Source: Oscheius onirici | Lineage: Eukaryota; Nematoda; Chromadorea; Rhabditida; Rhabditidae | DNA: 64,000 nucleotides | Assembly (NCBI GenBank): GCA_932521025.1 | Contig: OW051469.1 | Location: 4,290,398-4,354,397, forward strand | Direction of reading: 5' to 3' | In this document: positions 41,674 to 52,559 of the stretch, piece by piece | Position numbering within the stretch: the first letter of the stretch is position 1 | Layout of the letters: each line of letters opens with the position of its first letter | Made by a program: the position numbers and the translations under genes | Notes under the pieces: model-generated | The model's input: the letters and a program-made list of their open reading frames with translations, nothing else | Told to the model about the DNA's origin: nothing | Database searches by the model: none

Positions 41674-43087
41674 ATGCGTTGTAGAGATGCCCCGCGTGCC
41701 CTCTTCCTCCACGTCCTCTTCCTCGGAAGTGTTCTGGCACTGACCTTACTTCTACGTTTCCTCATTCCCAGCAACGATGGTCTGCACCTCATCAGGTCGA
41801 GCCCGCTTACAACACAAGAACTCAACGAGAAACGACTGCAACATGCCGAACTGATCATCAACAGCTCGTTTCTGAGAGAAGTTCCAAAGCGAGAAGACGT
41901 GGAGATTCGGATAGTCACAGCTGATCGGAAGAAGGGTTATTTGATTCAGGTAGGCTGGATAAGATGCTTTATTTTGAGACAAAATTCTAGGTATTTGGAT
42001 ACATGCTCGAGGCTTACAGTCCTTCAATTCCACACATAAGTGCCTGTAATGTTGAGGAGAAGATGTTCCCAGAACTGGAGAGGTTCGAACAGAAAATGAC
42101 TGTTCATCAACTTACAGGTGGGTTGAGATTCTAGTTTTTTGATTCTTTGAGTTTGATCCGAATGTTTGTGTCAGACACAGAGCATGGTACACCTGACTCG
42201 ATAACATTGGCCAGACACGGTCTCTGCACTTTCTGTGGGATCTAACTGATCCTTCTCTTACCGGTATTTTTCAGGCAAAATAGATCCCGAACTTCCGAGG
42301 ACTTCGGCTGTCATCAAGAAGGAGACGAGTGACTACTGGGAATGTCTCTCGAAGCCGACTGTAGCGAACTACGTCATGCTGTTGGAAGACGACTCGCTTC
42401 TCATCCCTCACTTTCCCATTCTGATAAAGTCTCTACTCTGGCAGCTTGACCACCGTCCCGAGATCGACTATGTCAAACTGTACCACCCAACCAATCTCCG
42501 GAAGATTCCTTCAATTCCAATTGTAAGATTTCTTATTTCTTTGAATACTTTTCCATTTTCAGACTGTTACGTTATCTATATCAATAGTGTACCTTTTTAA
42601 CGGGTTCCTCTACGGTCGTCCTCATCCCCTCTTCTTACCCACTACGGTAATTCTCTATGTGATACTCCGCTCTTTCAGTAGCCAGGTAAAAGTTCCCCAT
42701 TTCTTTTCGAAAGTTATCTTTCAGTTCATTGCCGACGTCCGGTTCCATTTCACGGGCTCTGCTTACATATCAAATACGGAATCTTGTTGTACTCCAGCTG
42801 TTGTTTTTCGTTCTTCTGTTAAAAATGTTATGGCCGCCGAGCTCATGAAGATAGACTCCTTTGAAGGGCGAGCAAAGGATCATATTCTGGATGAATCCAG
42901 GTTTATTGGTCGTCAGGTAAAAAAAAGATCATAGAGTCAGAAATATTCCTATTTTCAGTCCGACATGAACTGGGTAGTTCACATTGGTTCCTACAGTTCC
43001 GTACGTGGGAAGGAGGTCCGTCTAGCTGAGAAGCAGTCTAACTGGGACATGAATGCCCATGCCGGATGGCTCAAACTCTTTCTTTAA
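41674..43087 (+). CDS. PGAP4/TMEM246-like Golgi GPI-GalNAc transferase
   Basis: Model: 41674..41949, 41991..42117, 42275..42522, 42563..42685, 42725..42916, 42959..43087; phases agree; 364 residues. An N-terminal signal-anchor (ALFLHVLFLGSVLALTLLLR) is followed by a GT-A-like domain. That domain holds an acidic DXD-type motif in VMLLEDDSLLIPHF (about residue 168) and then YVKLYHPTNLRK. A central hydrophobic hairpin follows (about 218-258), which splits the catalytic domain as in PGAP4. The C-terminal part has ESCCTPAVVF and a terminal GR. LLEDD, KL(Y/F)HP and CCTPA are PGAP4 hallmarks. PGAP4 adds the GalNAc side chain to GPI anchors in the Golgi. The gene ends 113 bp from the convergent Cys-rich gene; AATAAA follows the stop within a few bases. 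Confidence 0.8.
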
Positions 43088-43200
43088 CGAATAAAATATT
43101 AAATAATTTATCTCTGTACAAATCAACAGCATACCTAGACGGCATGATATAAAGCAAATCAATATTGAGCGTGAGGAGCGAGGAGATTGCTTGAATACTG

Positions 43201-46115
43201 TTAAGGGCAAACGGTCATCTGACATTGCGACTGACACGGCGGCATACAAGCCGAAGCATTGTTGGAAACGACGCATTGTTCGCCGCATTTCTGCTGACAA
43301 TGGGTGGCACATTCGTCAGGAGAGAAGCTAGAAAGGGAAAAAGCTAGTGGGACTGAAGCAGAAGTACTACCTTTTTCCTGGAGGAGCCTGCTGGTTGGCC
43401 GACTGATCCCAAGCAATATTAATTTTGAGGCCAGGAGTCGTTGATGAAGGTGGCTGGGTAGCTGGATTTGGGGGAGGGATGGATCCGGGAGGAGCGTTGG
43501 CAAAAAGTCGGGCAGAATTTTGTTGGACCTAAAGTTACCGTTACACGTTTTTATAAAATGAAAAAAGTGATCTGCTCACTTACCTGCTCGGAAGCGCAAG
43601 CCTGATCACACTGGGGTGCACATGCATCGACACATCTTGAAGGAGGAGCATTCTGAGTAGAACAAGCTAGCTGGCATACACTCTGACATTCGGAAGAGCA
43701 TCGCTGCTTCGGGTCAAGAGTCACTGGGTAAGAGGAAACACCGGAACCGGACAGCTGAGAGGGCGGCGAAGGTGAACAAACCTATAATACAATTCTTGTG
43801 AGACCGCTCTAGTTCAAAAGAACAACCTCATTGCAGGTGGCCGAACAGCTAGCTGAGCAACCTTCTGGAGGAGTCGGACTCCGCTGAATACAACTTTGTT
43901 GACAGCCGCTGTTACATGTAGTTAGACACTGGTCACGCGATTGAGTTAGAGGAACCTGGGACGGGTTGAAGTTGGCTGTTGAGGTGGACGGTTGGAGCTA
44001 AAACTTGCTTTACGTTATAAACACAAGTTTTGTGCAAAAACTACTAATCTACTGACAGGTTATGATCTAACCTGGATTTTAACACAAATCTGGGCAGTAG
44101 AAGAAGGGTTAGTTGTATCGTGGGTCTGTAATGGTATAAGTTTAAGGATTAGTACGGTTTAAATAGTAAGAATTATTTCCACCCTTACCTGAATTTTGAT
44201 TCTCAAAGGACTCAGCGTAGTCGAGTAGTCTGGTGGCGACTGTACTGGAGCTGGAGGACAAATTGCTCCACAGGTACTGTCACAGGCCTTGTTACAGTCA
44301 GATACAGGTATAGTCGGGTTACAGGAACTTCTGCAGGAACTGCTACAAGCATTGAGACAATTTGCCGTTGCCGGTTCCATTACATTAATCAAAACCTGGA
44401 ATAGCTAGAGATTTCCAGACGCAATATCGCGTATTCAGAGCTACAGTAGAGCAAGAAGGGATTAGATCCGCGTCTCGGGAAAAATGTTGATTATTAAATT
44501 TTATTAATAACTTAAAAATACATCAATTTCTAAAAGCTCTTGCTTAATTTTAACTGAAAGGCATGGCTGTGGAGGGACTGGAAGTAAGTCCTAGCGTGAT
44601 ATTCAATTGCCCAGAGCAATTATCTGAGGGTGTTAGTCTTGCTGCCATAATCCCCGGGTCAATAGATCAGGTGAGCCTACCTAATGGTGACCACCCGTCA
44701 TTTTCTATAGAATAACTTTTATTTGGAAAAAAAATTGAAAAAGGTTTGAAGAAAGCGATTTGTACTTTTTCACATCGTAACAAACTACTAGTGACCGGTC
44801 CCACGCAACCTACATCAACACCTTTTTGGAGGATCATTTTCCGTGCACAGGAGGTTTTGAGAACAAACAGTCTTCCTATCAAGAGGATCGCGAGCTCTTT
44901 TTCTCGCCCGGACTAACCTGGAGAGGAGACGGTGTGCTAGTAGGCTGCACGCTGTCACATACACGAGTACAGCTTCGCTGACATGAGCTGTCACAAGCTC
45001 CGCCGCTGAACTCTTGCTGTCGGCATGCTGTCGAGCACTAATTTAAAAAAATATTGGAAACAAAATGATTTGAAAATACCTTTTGCGAGCAGTCGGAGGC
45101 ACATGTTGCGCCTGGAGAAGTTTTGATAATCAGATTGAGATTTTTTGTCGTGATGGTCGAGGGTGGAGGAGTTGGAAGTGCTGAAGAGGGAGGAGTGAAT
45201 GTGAATGTTCTTAAAATATTATTGTTTTACATTTAAGAAGAAAATTAAACCTAGCCGAACCGCAAGCGGAGCCACAAGTTCTTGTACAGGTTGACTGGCA
45301 TGCCCTTTGACCATTTCCCTGTCCAACGCAGGCTCCGACACACTGGGCTTGACACTGTTGGGCGCATTGAGTAATTAAAATCGTTTGGGGACAGCCGCAA
45401 GAACTAAAAAGTGAAAGTCGGTATAAGGAAAGCACTAACGAGGCGGGATAAGCACACGGGCAGCTCGGTCGTAGTTGACAAGCACATGCTGAAGCACAGC
45501 CGCACTGCCGCTTCTTTCGAGAAGCTTCTGCCTGGAAAACGTGGTCAGTAATTTCTTTTTGAGTTTATAAACAGCGTGTTTATTTAATTTTTGTCACGTA
45601 TTCATCAATCTTTTCAAAAAAAAAACAATAACAAACATGAATGATTTTGAGTTTTCGCATTAGCTACAACCATTAGCTCATGTTTTGAAAGTCTCTCATA
45701 GAAGCCATAGAATTGTCTCGATCTGTTGACCATTATTTTCGAATAATTAAACTTCAAAATGGTAGAAAGGTAAGAAAACAACTCTAAAGCGCTTCACTAA
45801 TTCTGTAACCTTGAACAGATGTTTTTTCTCGTGCTTCCTGATCCCGCATGCCAGGTTACCGATCTCCGCTCACGGAAGTGCATTCTTGAAACCGTGACAA
45901 CACAATTTTCAAGAAACGCGATAAACCAAAGATTGTTTGTTGAAGTGCGCCCTTTGTATGATCGTCACTTTGACCCAGAGGGCATTACTGTTGACTATGA
46001 GTCATAAAAATGTTGTAAAAGTTAACAAAAGATTAGTAAACGAGTAAATTCTGACCTCGGAAAGGAGGCAGAGGAGCAAGAGGAAGGCAACGGCTCGCAT
46101 GGTCCGAGTGACCAT
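43201..46115 (-). CDS. Secreted cysteine-rich repeat protein (C-x3-C-x3-C modules)
   Basis: Minus-strand exons: 46115..46056, 45532 or 45528..45440, 45403..45251, 45209..45080, 45037..44918, 44395..44189, 44125..44072, 43997..43827, 43781..43584, 43528..43371, 43327..43201; about 489 residues. The first exon is a signal peptide (MRAVAFLLLLCLLSE). A dibasic site with CGC (RKKRQCGC) follows. After that, modules of Cys spaced every fourth residue (CAQQCQAQC, CLNACSSSC, CDQAC) alternate with Pro/Thr/Ser linkers and short beta-like stretches. Exon 2 is problematic. The acceptor giving RKKRQCGC leaves the frame one base out for exon 3, while an acceptor four bases further restores frame but loses the Cys residues. 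An extra T at about 45480 may be a frameshift or sequence error. The same architecture occurs at 61.7-64 kb. I know no named family; an extracellular structural role is inferred. Confidence 0.7.
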
Positions 46116-47824
46116 TGCGCCGCCCTTGATCCTGGAAGACGCAAAAGTCAAACAATGAGGCTATTTTGGAGACCTGTCAAGGATACGGTATACGTGAAAA
46201 TAGGTTACAGAAGGCAGGTTGTTCGTTCTGTACTTGTACAATCTTAACTACTTGTCGCATTTTTCTCACTTTCGACTTTCCACAAAATGTTCCAGCGTTA
46301 AACACAGCAAACTGTCCCCGTAAAGTTTTTTCTGATACTGAACGTTAGCAGAATACTTTAGGTTTTTTTTATTTTGCAAAAAAATTATCCACGCGGTAGT
46401 TTTCTAGCCGTTTAAAAAGTTTCCGTTCGAGCTAGTCTTAGAGGACAGAGGTTAGCAAATTTCGAACAACGAAGAACTCTATTTTACTCACAGACTCCAC
46501 CATACAATCTAAAGCTTTATATTGTAGGTACTAACTTTTAATATCTACATTCTAGTCTGCACAATCTCCCCGAAACCAATCGAAAAAGGAGCCAACAGTT
46601 TTTCTACAAGATCGTTTTGATATCTGTTTGTCTCTCCAGCTGTGTTTTCGAGCACGCCCTCCAACCTCTCAGTCTGGTCTAGACCCACTCCTGATAGAGA
46701 GACTCATCAGTGTGTTTAATTTGACCGCCGTCCTTCGCGGATTAGCAGATAATAATGACCCGGGAGACCGGTCGCGCGCCTCTTCTTCGAGGTGACAATC
46801 GGCGGCTCGGAAGAGCTGGGAAGTTGGTTGGGGCCAAGTCAGGAAACTCAAAAAAAAGGTTTTGAGTTTAGTTTTTTGGTTCACCAAACTTCAAGTAGAA
46901 ACAAATCGTTTCAAATTACGAATTATGATCACGTCTTATTTTCCGATTATTTGCTTATCTGTTGAGTGACCGACTGGCCCTTCTCCAATTGATGACCACC
47001 GCTGGTTGTTTGATGACTTCGAGAGGATCCTTCACACACTTGCCAATGAAAAACTTCTCATAGCTATTTTGGGCCAAACTGGGATTTGGGAAATTATTTT
47101 TAGAGAATATGACGTGCTATGAATGCTTTGACAGAGACTGGTGATATTCAAAACATTGTTTTCTTCTTCTCAATTTTATTTGAATTTGCCCAGACCTTAT
47201 TACGTGTACGGAACACGCCGAACCTCATTTAGAAAGATCTCGAAATTTACTAAACACTTACCGCGAAAAAGGCCGATCAAGTTCATTTTACAAATCTGTT
47301 CGCAAGGTTCACCTTGACAGATTCGGTTTATAGAACAAAATATAAGGTGGTAGAGTTGGTACAAAAGCGCTGCAAAAGGACTTGCTTTTGCTACCATGTT
47401 CTTTCTGCGATACCTCAAGTCGTTGCTAACTTTTTTTCTTGTTATCTCTTGAAAACGCTGTTTGTCGCTTCCCTCTGGAACATACTTGACAGTATATTTG
47501 AGCTAGGCAAAGAATACAATTCTAAATTCCGTCCATGATACGAAAAAATGATGGCGGATGAAGAAGTACGGAAGAATTGAAGTGTAACACTTTATTCTTG
47601 GCAAAACATACACAGCAACAAATTTCTAATGAACGTAGGGGTCGGATTTCGAGATGAGACAGAAGAAAAGAACGAGTTTCTTGATACTTTGAAGCTAAAA
47701 ATATGAGGAGGTAGCAATATGAGGAGATCACCACAAAATAGTATACAAACAAGGAAAAATGCCCGTATGGCTGTGAAGATGACGATTTTTATGGGAGGCG
47801 CGATTGTTTTGCAGCGATTTCATG
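46116..47824. other. Intergenic, no gene recognised
   Basis: It begins with a GTCTTCCAG acceptor just upstream of the Cys-rich start (trans-splice or 5' UTR intron). The remainder shows only short random frames. Confidence 0.4.
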
Positions 47825-49390
47825 TTACTCCTCATCCTCATAGTATTCATCTTCTTTTATGTCCACCTTTTGACAATTACTTGTTGTGCAGCAACACGTA
47901 GTCGTCAAAGCGCTGTCTGCCATTGTTTCCGGACATGTAGGAGTACAAATTTCGAGACCGATCTAAAAAAAAGTTGTGTTTTCGATGAATAAAAAACTTA
48001 CGTCATCAACGCTTCCACAATGATAGCCGTCTTGTCTAGCCTTTCCGCGGTAGTAGATGGACATGCAGGTGGGTAGTCCCCATTTCGGGCCCATCTTCTG
48101 TGCATGGCACGTTGTGTTTTTGTAAGAATTTCCGTCAAAACGAAGACATTCGATTGCTTTGGGCTGAAAAAAAAAATTTATAAGGTGGGTAAAACAGTTA
48201 TATGTAGTAACTTTTGCCTAAATTCGCAGCAGCAAAGTAATTTTTGAATGCTCAAAAAATAAAGCTCAACTAAGTTCGCTGGTATCAATTTCTTAGAAAG
48301 ATTGTACTAAAACTACCAAAATCTTTTAATCGGTGATTAATATATGAAAAGTGCAACCATGCAATCTGCAAAAAAACAAGCAGAGATGGCCCTGCCAGTT
48401 ACACTTTTCAGTTCGAAGTTGTAACGTTCCAAGTTGTGATTCCCGTTTGCACTAATGCGTGGGAGATCCCAGTATTAGAACCAGTCCAAGTTTCTCAATG
48501 TCAAAAAGACACATTTCCGCTTCATTTCCGATTAGAGCAATGAGAGACTATTATTAGGATAAAAGCCCGAACGGATTTAGCCCCGACTCAGCTATTCTTT
48601 AGCCAAAGTCTCGAAGAAGATTATCCAAAAATTTGGAGAGCACTTCTACAGCATTCGATTTCTTCATCGGCAGTTACGGTAGCCGAAGTGAGTCAGAGTT
48701 AAGGTGATCCTGATAAACAAGGGCTGTCTATTAATAGCAACTGTGATCCGACTTGATCGAACAGTTTGTTGTAACTGACACATTTCTAACCAAAAGTTGA
48801 CAAAACAATGGCGCTGCAAAAATTGGCAAATTTCTCATCTTTTCGGCGAAAACGCTATCAAAAGATACGCGCATTTCTTCCTGTTGGTGTTTTATTTACA
48901 GAGAGTCATTAGAACAAGACCAATCGACTAGGTACGGGATTGGTAAAATATCTCTCGAAATTTCTAATTCATTTTTTCTCATTAGGGAACATAGAAAAAA
49001 CACGAAGCACAGAGCTACATTCCAATGGTCATCATTCTGAAAACAGTCTTGCCAACGCTAAGAGCCTTTTAAAAGGTTCAATCTTAGCTAATGCTTGTTT
49101 TTTGGGTATAGGGTTAGGTTCAATAGTTCGGGCAATTTGGCGTGTATAGTAACTTAACAGACCAGCTCTTTGATCAGCCCTCGCTCAATACTGAATTCCA
49201 ATTTCTGGAACAGGTTCACTGATAACACTGCGCTAAGCTCATCTAAACAAAGAAAGTGACTGTTTTTATCGCCATGTGAATATCGACTGACCATGGTGTG
49301 ATGGTGAATCTGATTTTTAGGCTTGGCTTCTGAAAGATGTGAGACCAATAGAACGAAGAACGCTGAGAGAACGATCAATCGCAGTAGCAT
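47825..49390 (-). CDS. Small secreted Ly6/ET-module-like protein 1
   Basis: Model on the minus strand: 49390..49292, 48163..48002, 47962..47825; phase 0 throughout; 132 residues. Signal peptide MLLRLIVLSAFFVLLVSHLS. The mature domain has ten cysteines ordered as in nematode ET-module/three-finger proteins: CLRFDG, then TTCHAQ, TCMSIYYRG, YHCGSV, ICTPTC, then the closing cluster TTTCCCTTSNC. The tail is very acidic and Tyr-containing (DIKEDEYYEDEE). A TATAAAG lies 46 bases upstream of the ATG. Exons 2 and 3 are firm; exon 1 is linked over a 1.1-kb intron by phase, signal peptide and TATA box. Function unknown. Confidence 0.65.
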
Positions 49391-49435
49391 ATTTTGAAGA
49401 GGGACACGGTAGTGTAACTGACCGTGCCTGACTGG

Positions 49436-49442
49436 CTTTATA
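49436..49442 (-). promoter_or_regulatory. TATA box of Ly6/ET-like gene 1
   Basis: TATAAAG on the minus strand, 46-52 bases upstream of the predicted ATG. Confidence 0.5.
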
Positions 49443-51559
49443 GTGCGGCAAACCACGCCCCTCCTCTCCCATGTAAACTCTTGCTTTTCTAATAGAGGCG
49501 GAGCTTCTTGGCACACTGCGAACAACACTGACGCAGTTTGGTGGGTACGATGACTCGGTTGTCAGGTCAAGCAAACAGACCAATGTTAGGTTAAAAGAAC
49601 ACTCGTTGTCAGTTAGAAGAAACTCTTTTACTCTTCGGTGTTAACTGATGTAGAGTTCGATATCTTAACCATGAGGTTTCATAATGTTAAACAGGCTCAA
49701 AATTCTAACGCGAAGTTTGAACCCTTTTGTGGGGCTGCTCCATGTGTGTACGTTAGAGGTATTGATGTGCAGCAAAACCACAACGGTTTCTCTTAGGGGA
49801 AAGAAATTAAGAAAAACAATGTTCAGCTGTCTACCCTGAAGCACTCAAAAACGGAGGATTTCAAATGTCTGCAAGCGGCGTATTTAGCTATCGATCAATC
49901 TCTTGTTGTCGTATACACTTTCGGTAGTGGCTCGACTTGTCGCACTAAAAAGTTTTCTGTGAGTACTGTCTACAAGGGCACATTGTCTGCTGCAGAGATC
50001 TGTTGTTACTTGGAAATATCCGGCTTGACACTAGACAACAACAAGGTCAATGGGCTAGACGAACACCTCCTGTTTTTGTAACTGTACCGTAGTTTGATTA
50101 AAAACCACTGGCTGTGATCTTTTGTATCATAGGAGAGCATAAGTCAGAAAACGTCACAAAAAGGTAATACACGTCTCTGCACAAATGATCACACGTGACT
50201 ACTCTTTGGTCCTGACTCACTCCTTTCGAGAGCACTCTGTGAAATGTTTTGTTTTTCTAATACTTTAAAAAAAACGTATCAAAACGCACGATGCCTATTT
50301 AGCTATCGATCAAAATTACTGAAGATTAATATTAAAAAAAATTCATGATAACATTGTTTAATTGTTTGATCTGCTCTCGGGTGCCTGCTTTTACCGTAGT
50401 CTAGACAAAACTAAGCAATTAATAATACTCTAAAACCAAGCTGAACGTCGGCATCTTTCTCCACTTAGAGATGAGGTCTAACCGGTACGACCCAGTCAGT
50501 TTCTTACATCATCCGAAATAAAGAGCGAAAATCATAGCTGGAAATCCTCTTAATTCAAGAGACATAGTTCCCTGAACTTATGTGCAGCAAACAAAGAGCT
50601 TTAAGTGAAAAGATGAGCAATGTTCGAGAAAACTCTTTTGCAGAATGTCTGTTTCTTGTATGTTTTAATACTTAAAACATGCTTAAAATACTACACTCCT
50701 TCCAAACGATCCCAACTCTCTAGTTCAGCTGGCAGTCTGATTATGAGTTTTTGCAGATGGCAAAAGGTAGCTCTTGTAGGTCAAGTGATCAGGAAATTCA
50801 ATTTGTGTCTCCTAACTAATCTAATTGGATCTCATGCCTTGATCCCTGCACCAACCCACCTTCCGTCAAAAACAATTCTCTTTTGCACAACTTTGCAGGA
50901 GATCGGTGGTACGTTTTATGTCCTCCTAGACAAGGAGATAAAAATATTATATGGGCAGAAAAGATTTATCACGTTTTGACGTCAGAAGACAGAACGGGAG
51001 CAACCAGCTGGGGCAATATATTCATAAGCTTCATTATGCAGTAAAAAGAGCGCAAATGTGCTTTCTAATAGTTTTCGCGAGAAGTAAAAGGTTGCGGGTG
51101 ACTAAAGCCATTGACTTCTACTGAAAACAAAATCAGAGACCATTATCAAAGCTTAGGGGCCAGAATACTTCAATCTTTAATCTTTTAATTTGGCAAAAAC
51201 AGCTAGTGCCGAAATTGGGTTCTTCATGCCTTCATTTTATGGCTGGAACGCTCGTTGTACACTGTCACGAATAAAGCTGCATGCGCAATTTTTGCGTACC
51301 TGAAATAACACCAGCGTATGGCACGTGCTGTATCAAACACGTTCCAGAAAAAAATCTCCACTCTATAGCAGACTACTACCAGTTTGCCGACCTTCGAGCT
51401 ACTTCTCAAGCCTTACAATTAGGTTTGCGCCGTTATCTTCTCAAAGCGTGCCAAGAGGGAATTTATTGAAGAGTCAAAAGAAACGTGTGTTTAATGGTTT
51501 TCCAATTACAAGTTGTTTTAGGCAACAATTTATTCCATAGAAGGAACGATCTCCGTAAT
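49443..51559. other. Gene-poor stretch, no gene recognised
   Basis: Open frames up to 119 codons (50620-50979) have random-looking composition and no supporting splice sites. An 18-base string, TATTTAGCTATCGATCAA, occurs twice (about 49881 and 50296). Confidence 0.4.
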
Positions 51560-52559
51560 TCAGGGACTGTTGCAGCGAGATCCGAAGCAGCAGCAGAAGG
51601 GAGAGAATTCGGTGTTGACATCCGGTTTGCAGGAGTTGGTGCAGAACGACAACGATATCTGAAAATTTAGAATTTATTCCGAAGTTCGGGTGCACCTACT
51701 GTACTCGTAAAAGAGCACCAGACTTTGATAGATCAACTAAGGACATTAGCGTGAACTCGGTTTAGTTCAAATTTAAAATACGAAAACTTTATCAAATGCT
51801 AATTAAAGTTGTACTTACTTAAAGAACAGAATTTCGTAATGACTCAGGATTAAATTTTTTAGTATAAAGGTTGGATGATCTTGCACCGTGGTCATAAACA
51901 CCGAATCTACGAAAGGTGAATCATGGACACGCAACTACTGAAACTTCCAAGCGCCAGATTTTCCTTGGGCCGATTATGGATTAGGCTGTTGTCGGAATTA
52001 GGCTGTGGCACCCCCGTAATGTACCGTTTCACAATCTGCTTTCTGCGAAGTTAGTCTGCTTGTAAACTTTGATCTCGAAAGCTTTGTAAACATTATAATA
52101 CCCACTATATGGCACTGTCTACGGTACCTTAGTACTGTAAGATATTGCTATACAGTACTGCAGAGTGATCTCGAAAACGATGATGTTTCTTAATTGGAAT
52201 CACGTCTCGGCAGGTGTTACTTCCTCACTTTAACATTCTCGACATCAGCTCATCAAACTTACATGCTGTTGTTCCCAACAACCGCTCTTTGTGATCCCGT
52301 TTTCGGAAAAGACGCTGAAACAGGCGAGAGAACGCTGATTGTGTGGGGCTCCTTTGTCTTCCAGCATTTCGCATACCTCATCCTTGCCGGTAGACGAATC
52401 ATAGCAGAGGATCGGTTCCTGCTGAAGGCCCCAGGACGTCTGCAAATAAACGACTGTTTGCAGTAAAATAAGGAAAATTACATCCTGGCGTCTGAGCCTG
52501 TCAAGGAAGCTTCCTGACGCGAAGACTGTAGTGGCGAACAGCAGAACAATCTTGGCCAT
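51560..52559 (-). CDS. Small secreted Ly6/activin-receptor-ectodomain-like protein 2
   Basis: Model on the minus strand: 52559..52482, 52439..52263, 51658..51560; phase 0 throughout; 117 residues. Signal peptide MAKIVLLFATTVFASGS, then a dibasic stretch (RLRRQD). The mature domain has ILCYDSSTGKDEVCE, SLACFSVFSENG, KSGCW, FCTNSCKPD and a final FCCCFGSRCNSP. The spacing C..C..ACF..GC..C..C..CCC....CN is that of the three-finger (Ly6/activin-receptor ectodomain) fold common in nematodes. No kinase or membrane segment follows, so it is a free secreted domain. Exon 3 was found only by matching phase and the expected CCC...CN ending. Confidence 0.7.

Noticed and set aside
50620-50979. 119-codon open frame on the plus strand
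   Set aside because: Random-looking composition, no domain, no signal peptide, no splice or promoter context.
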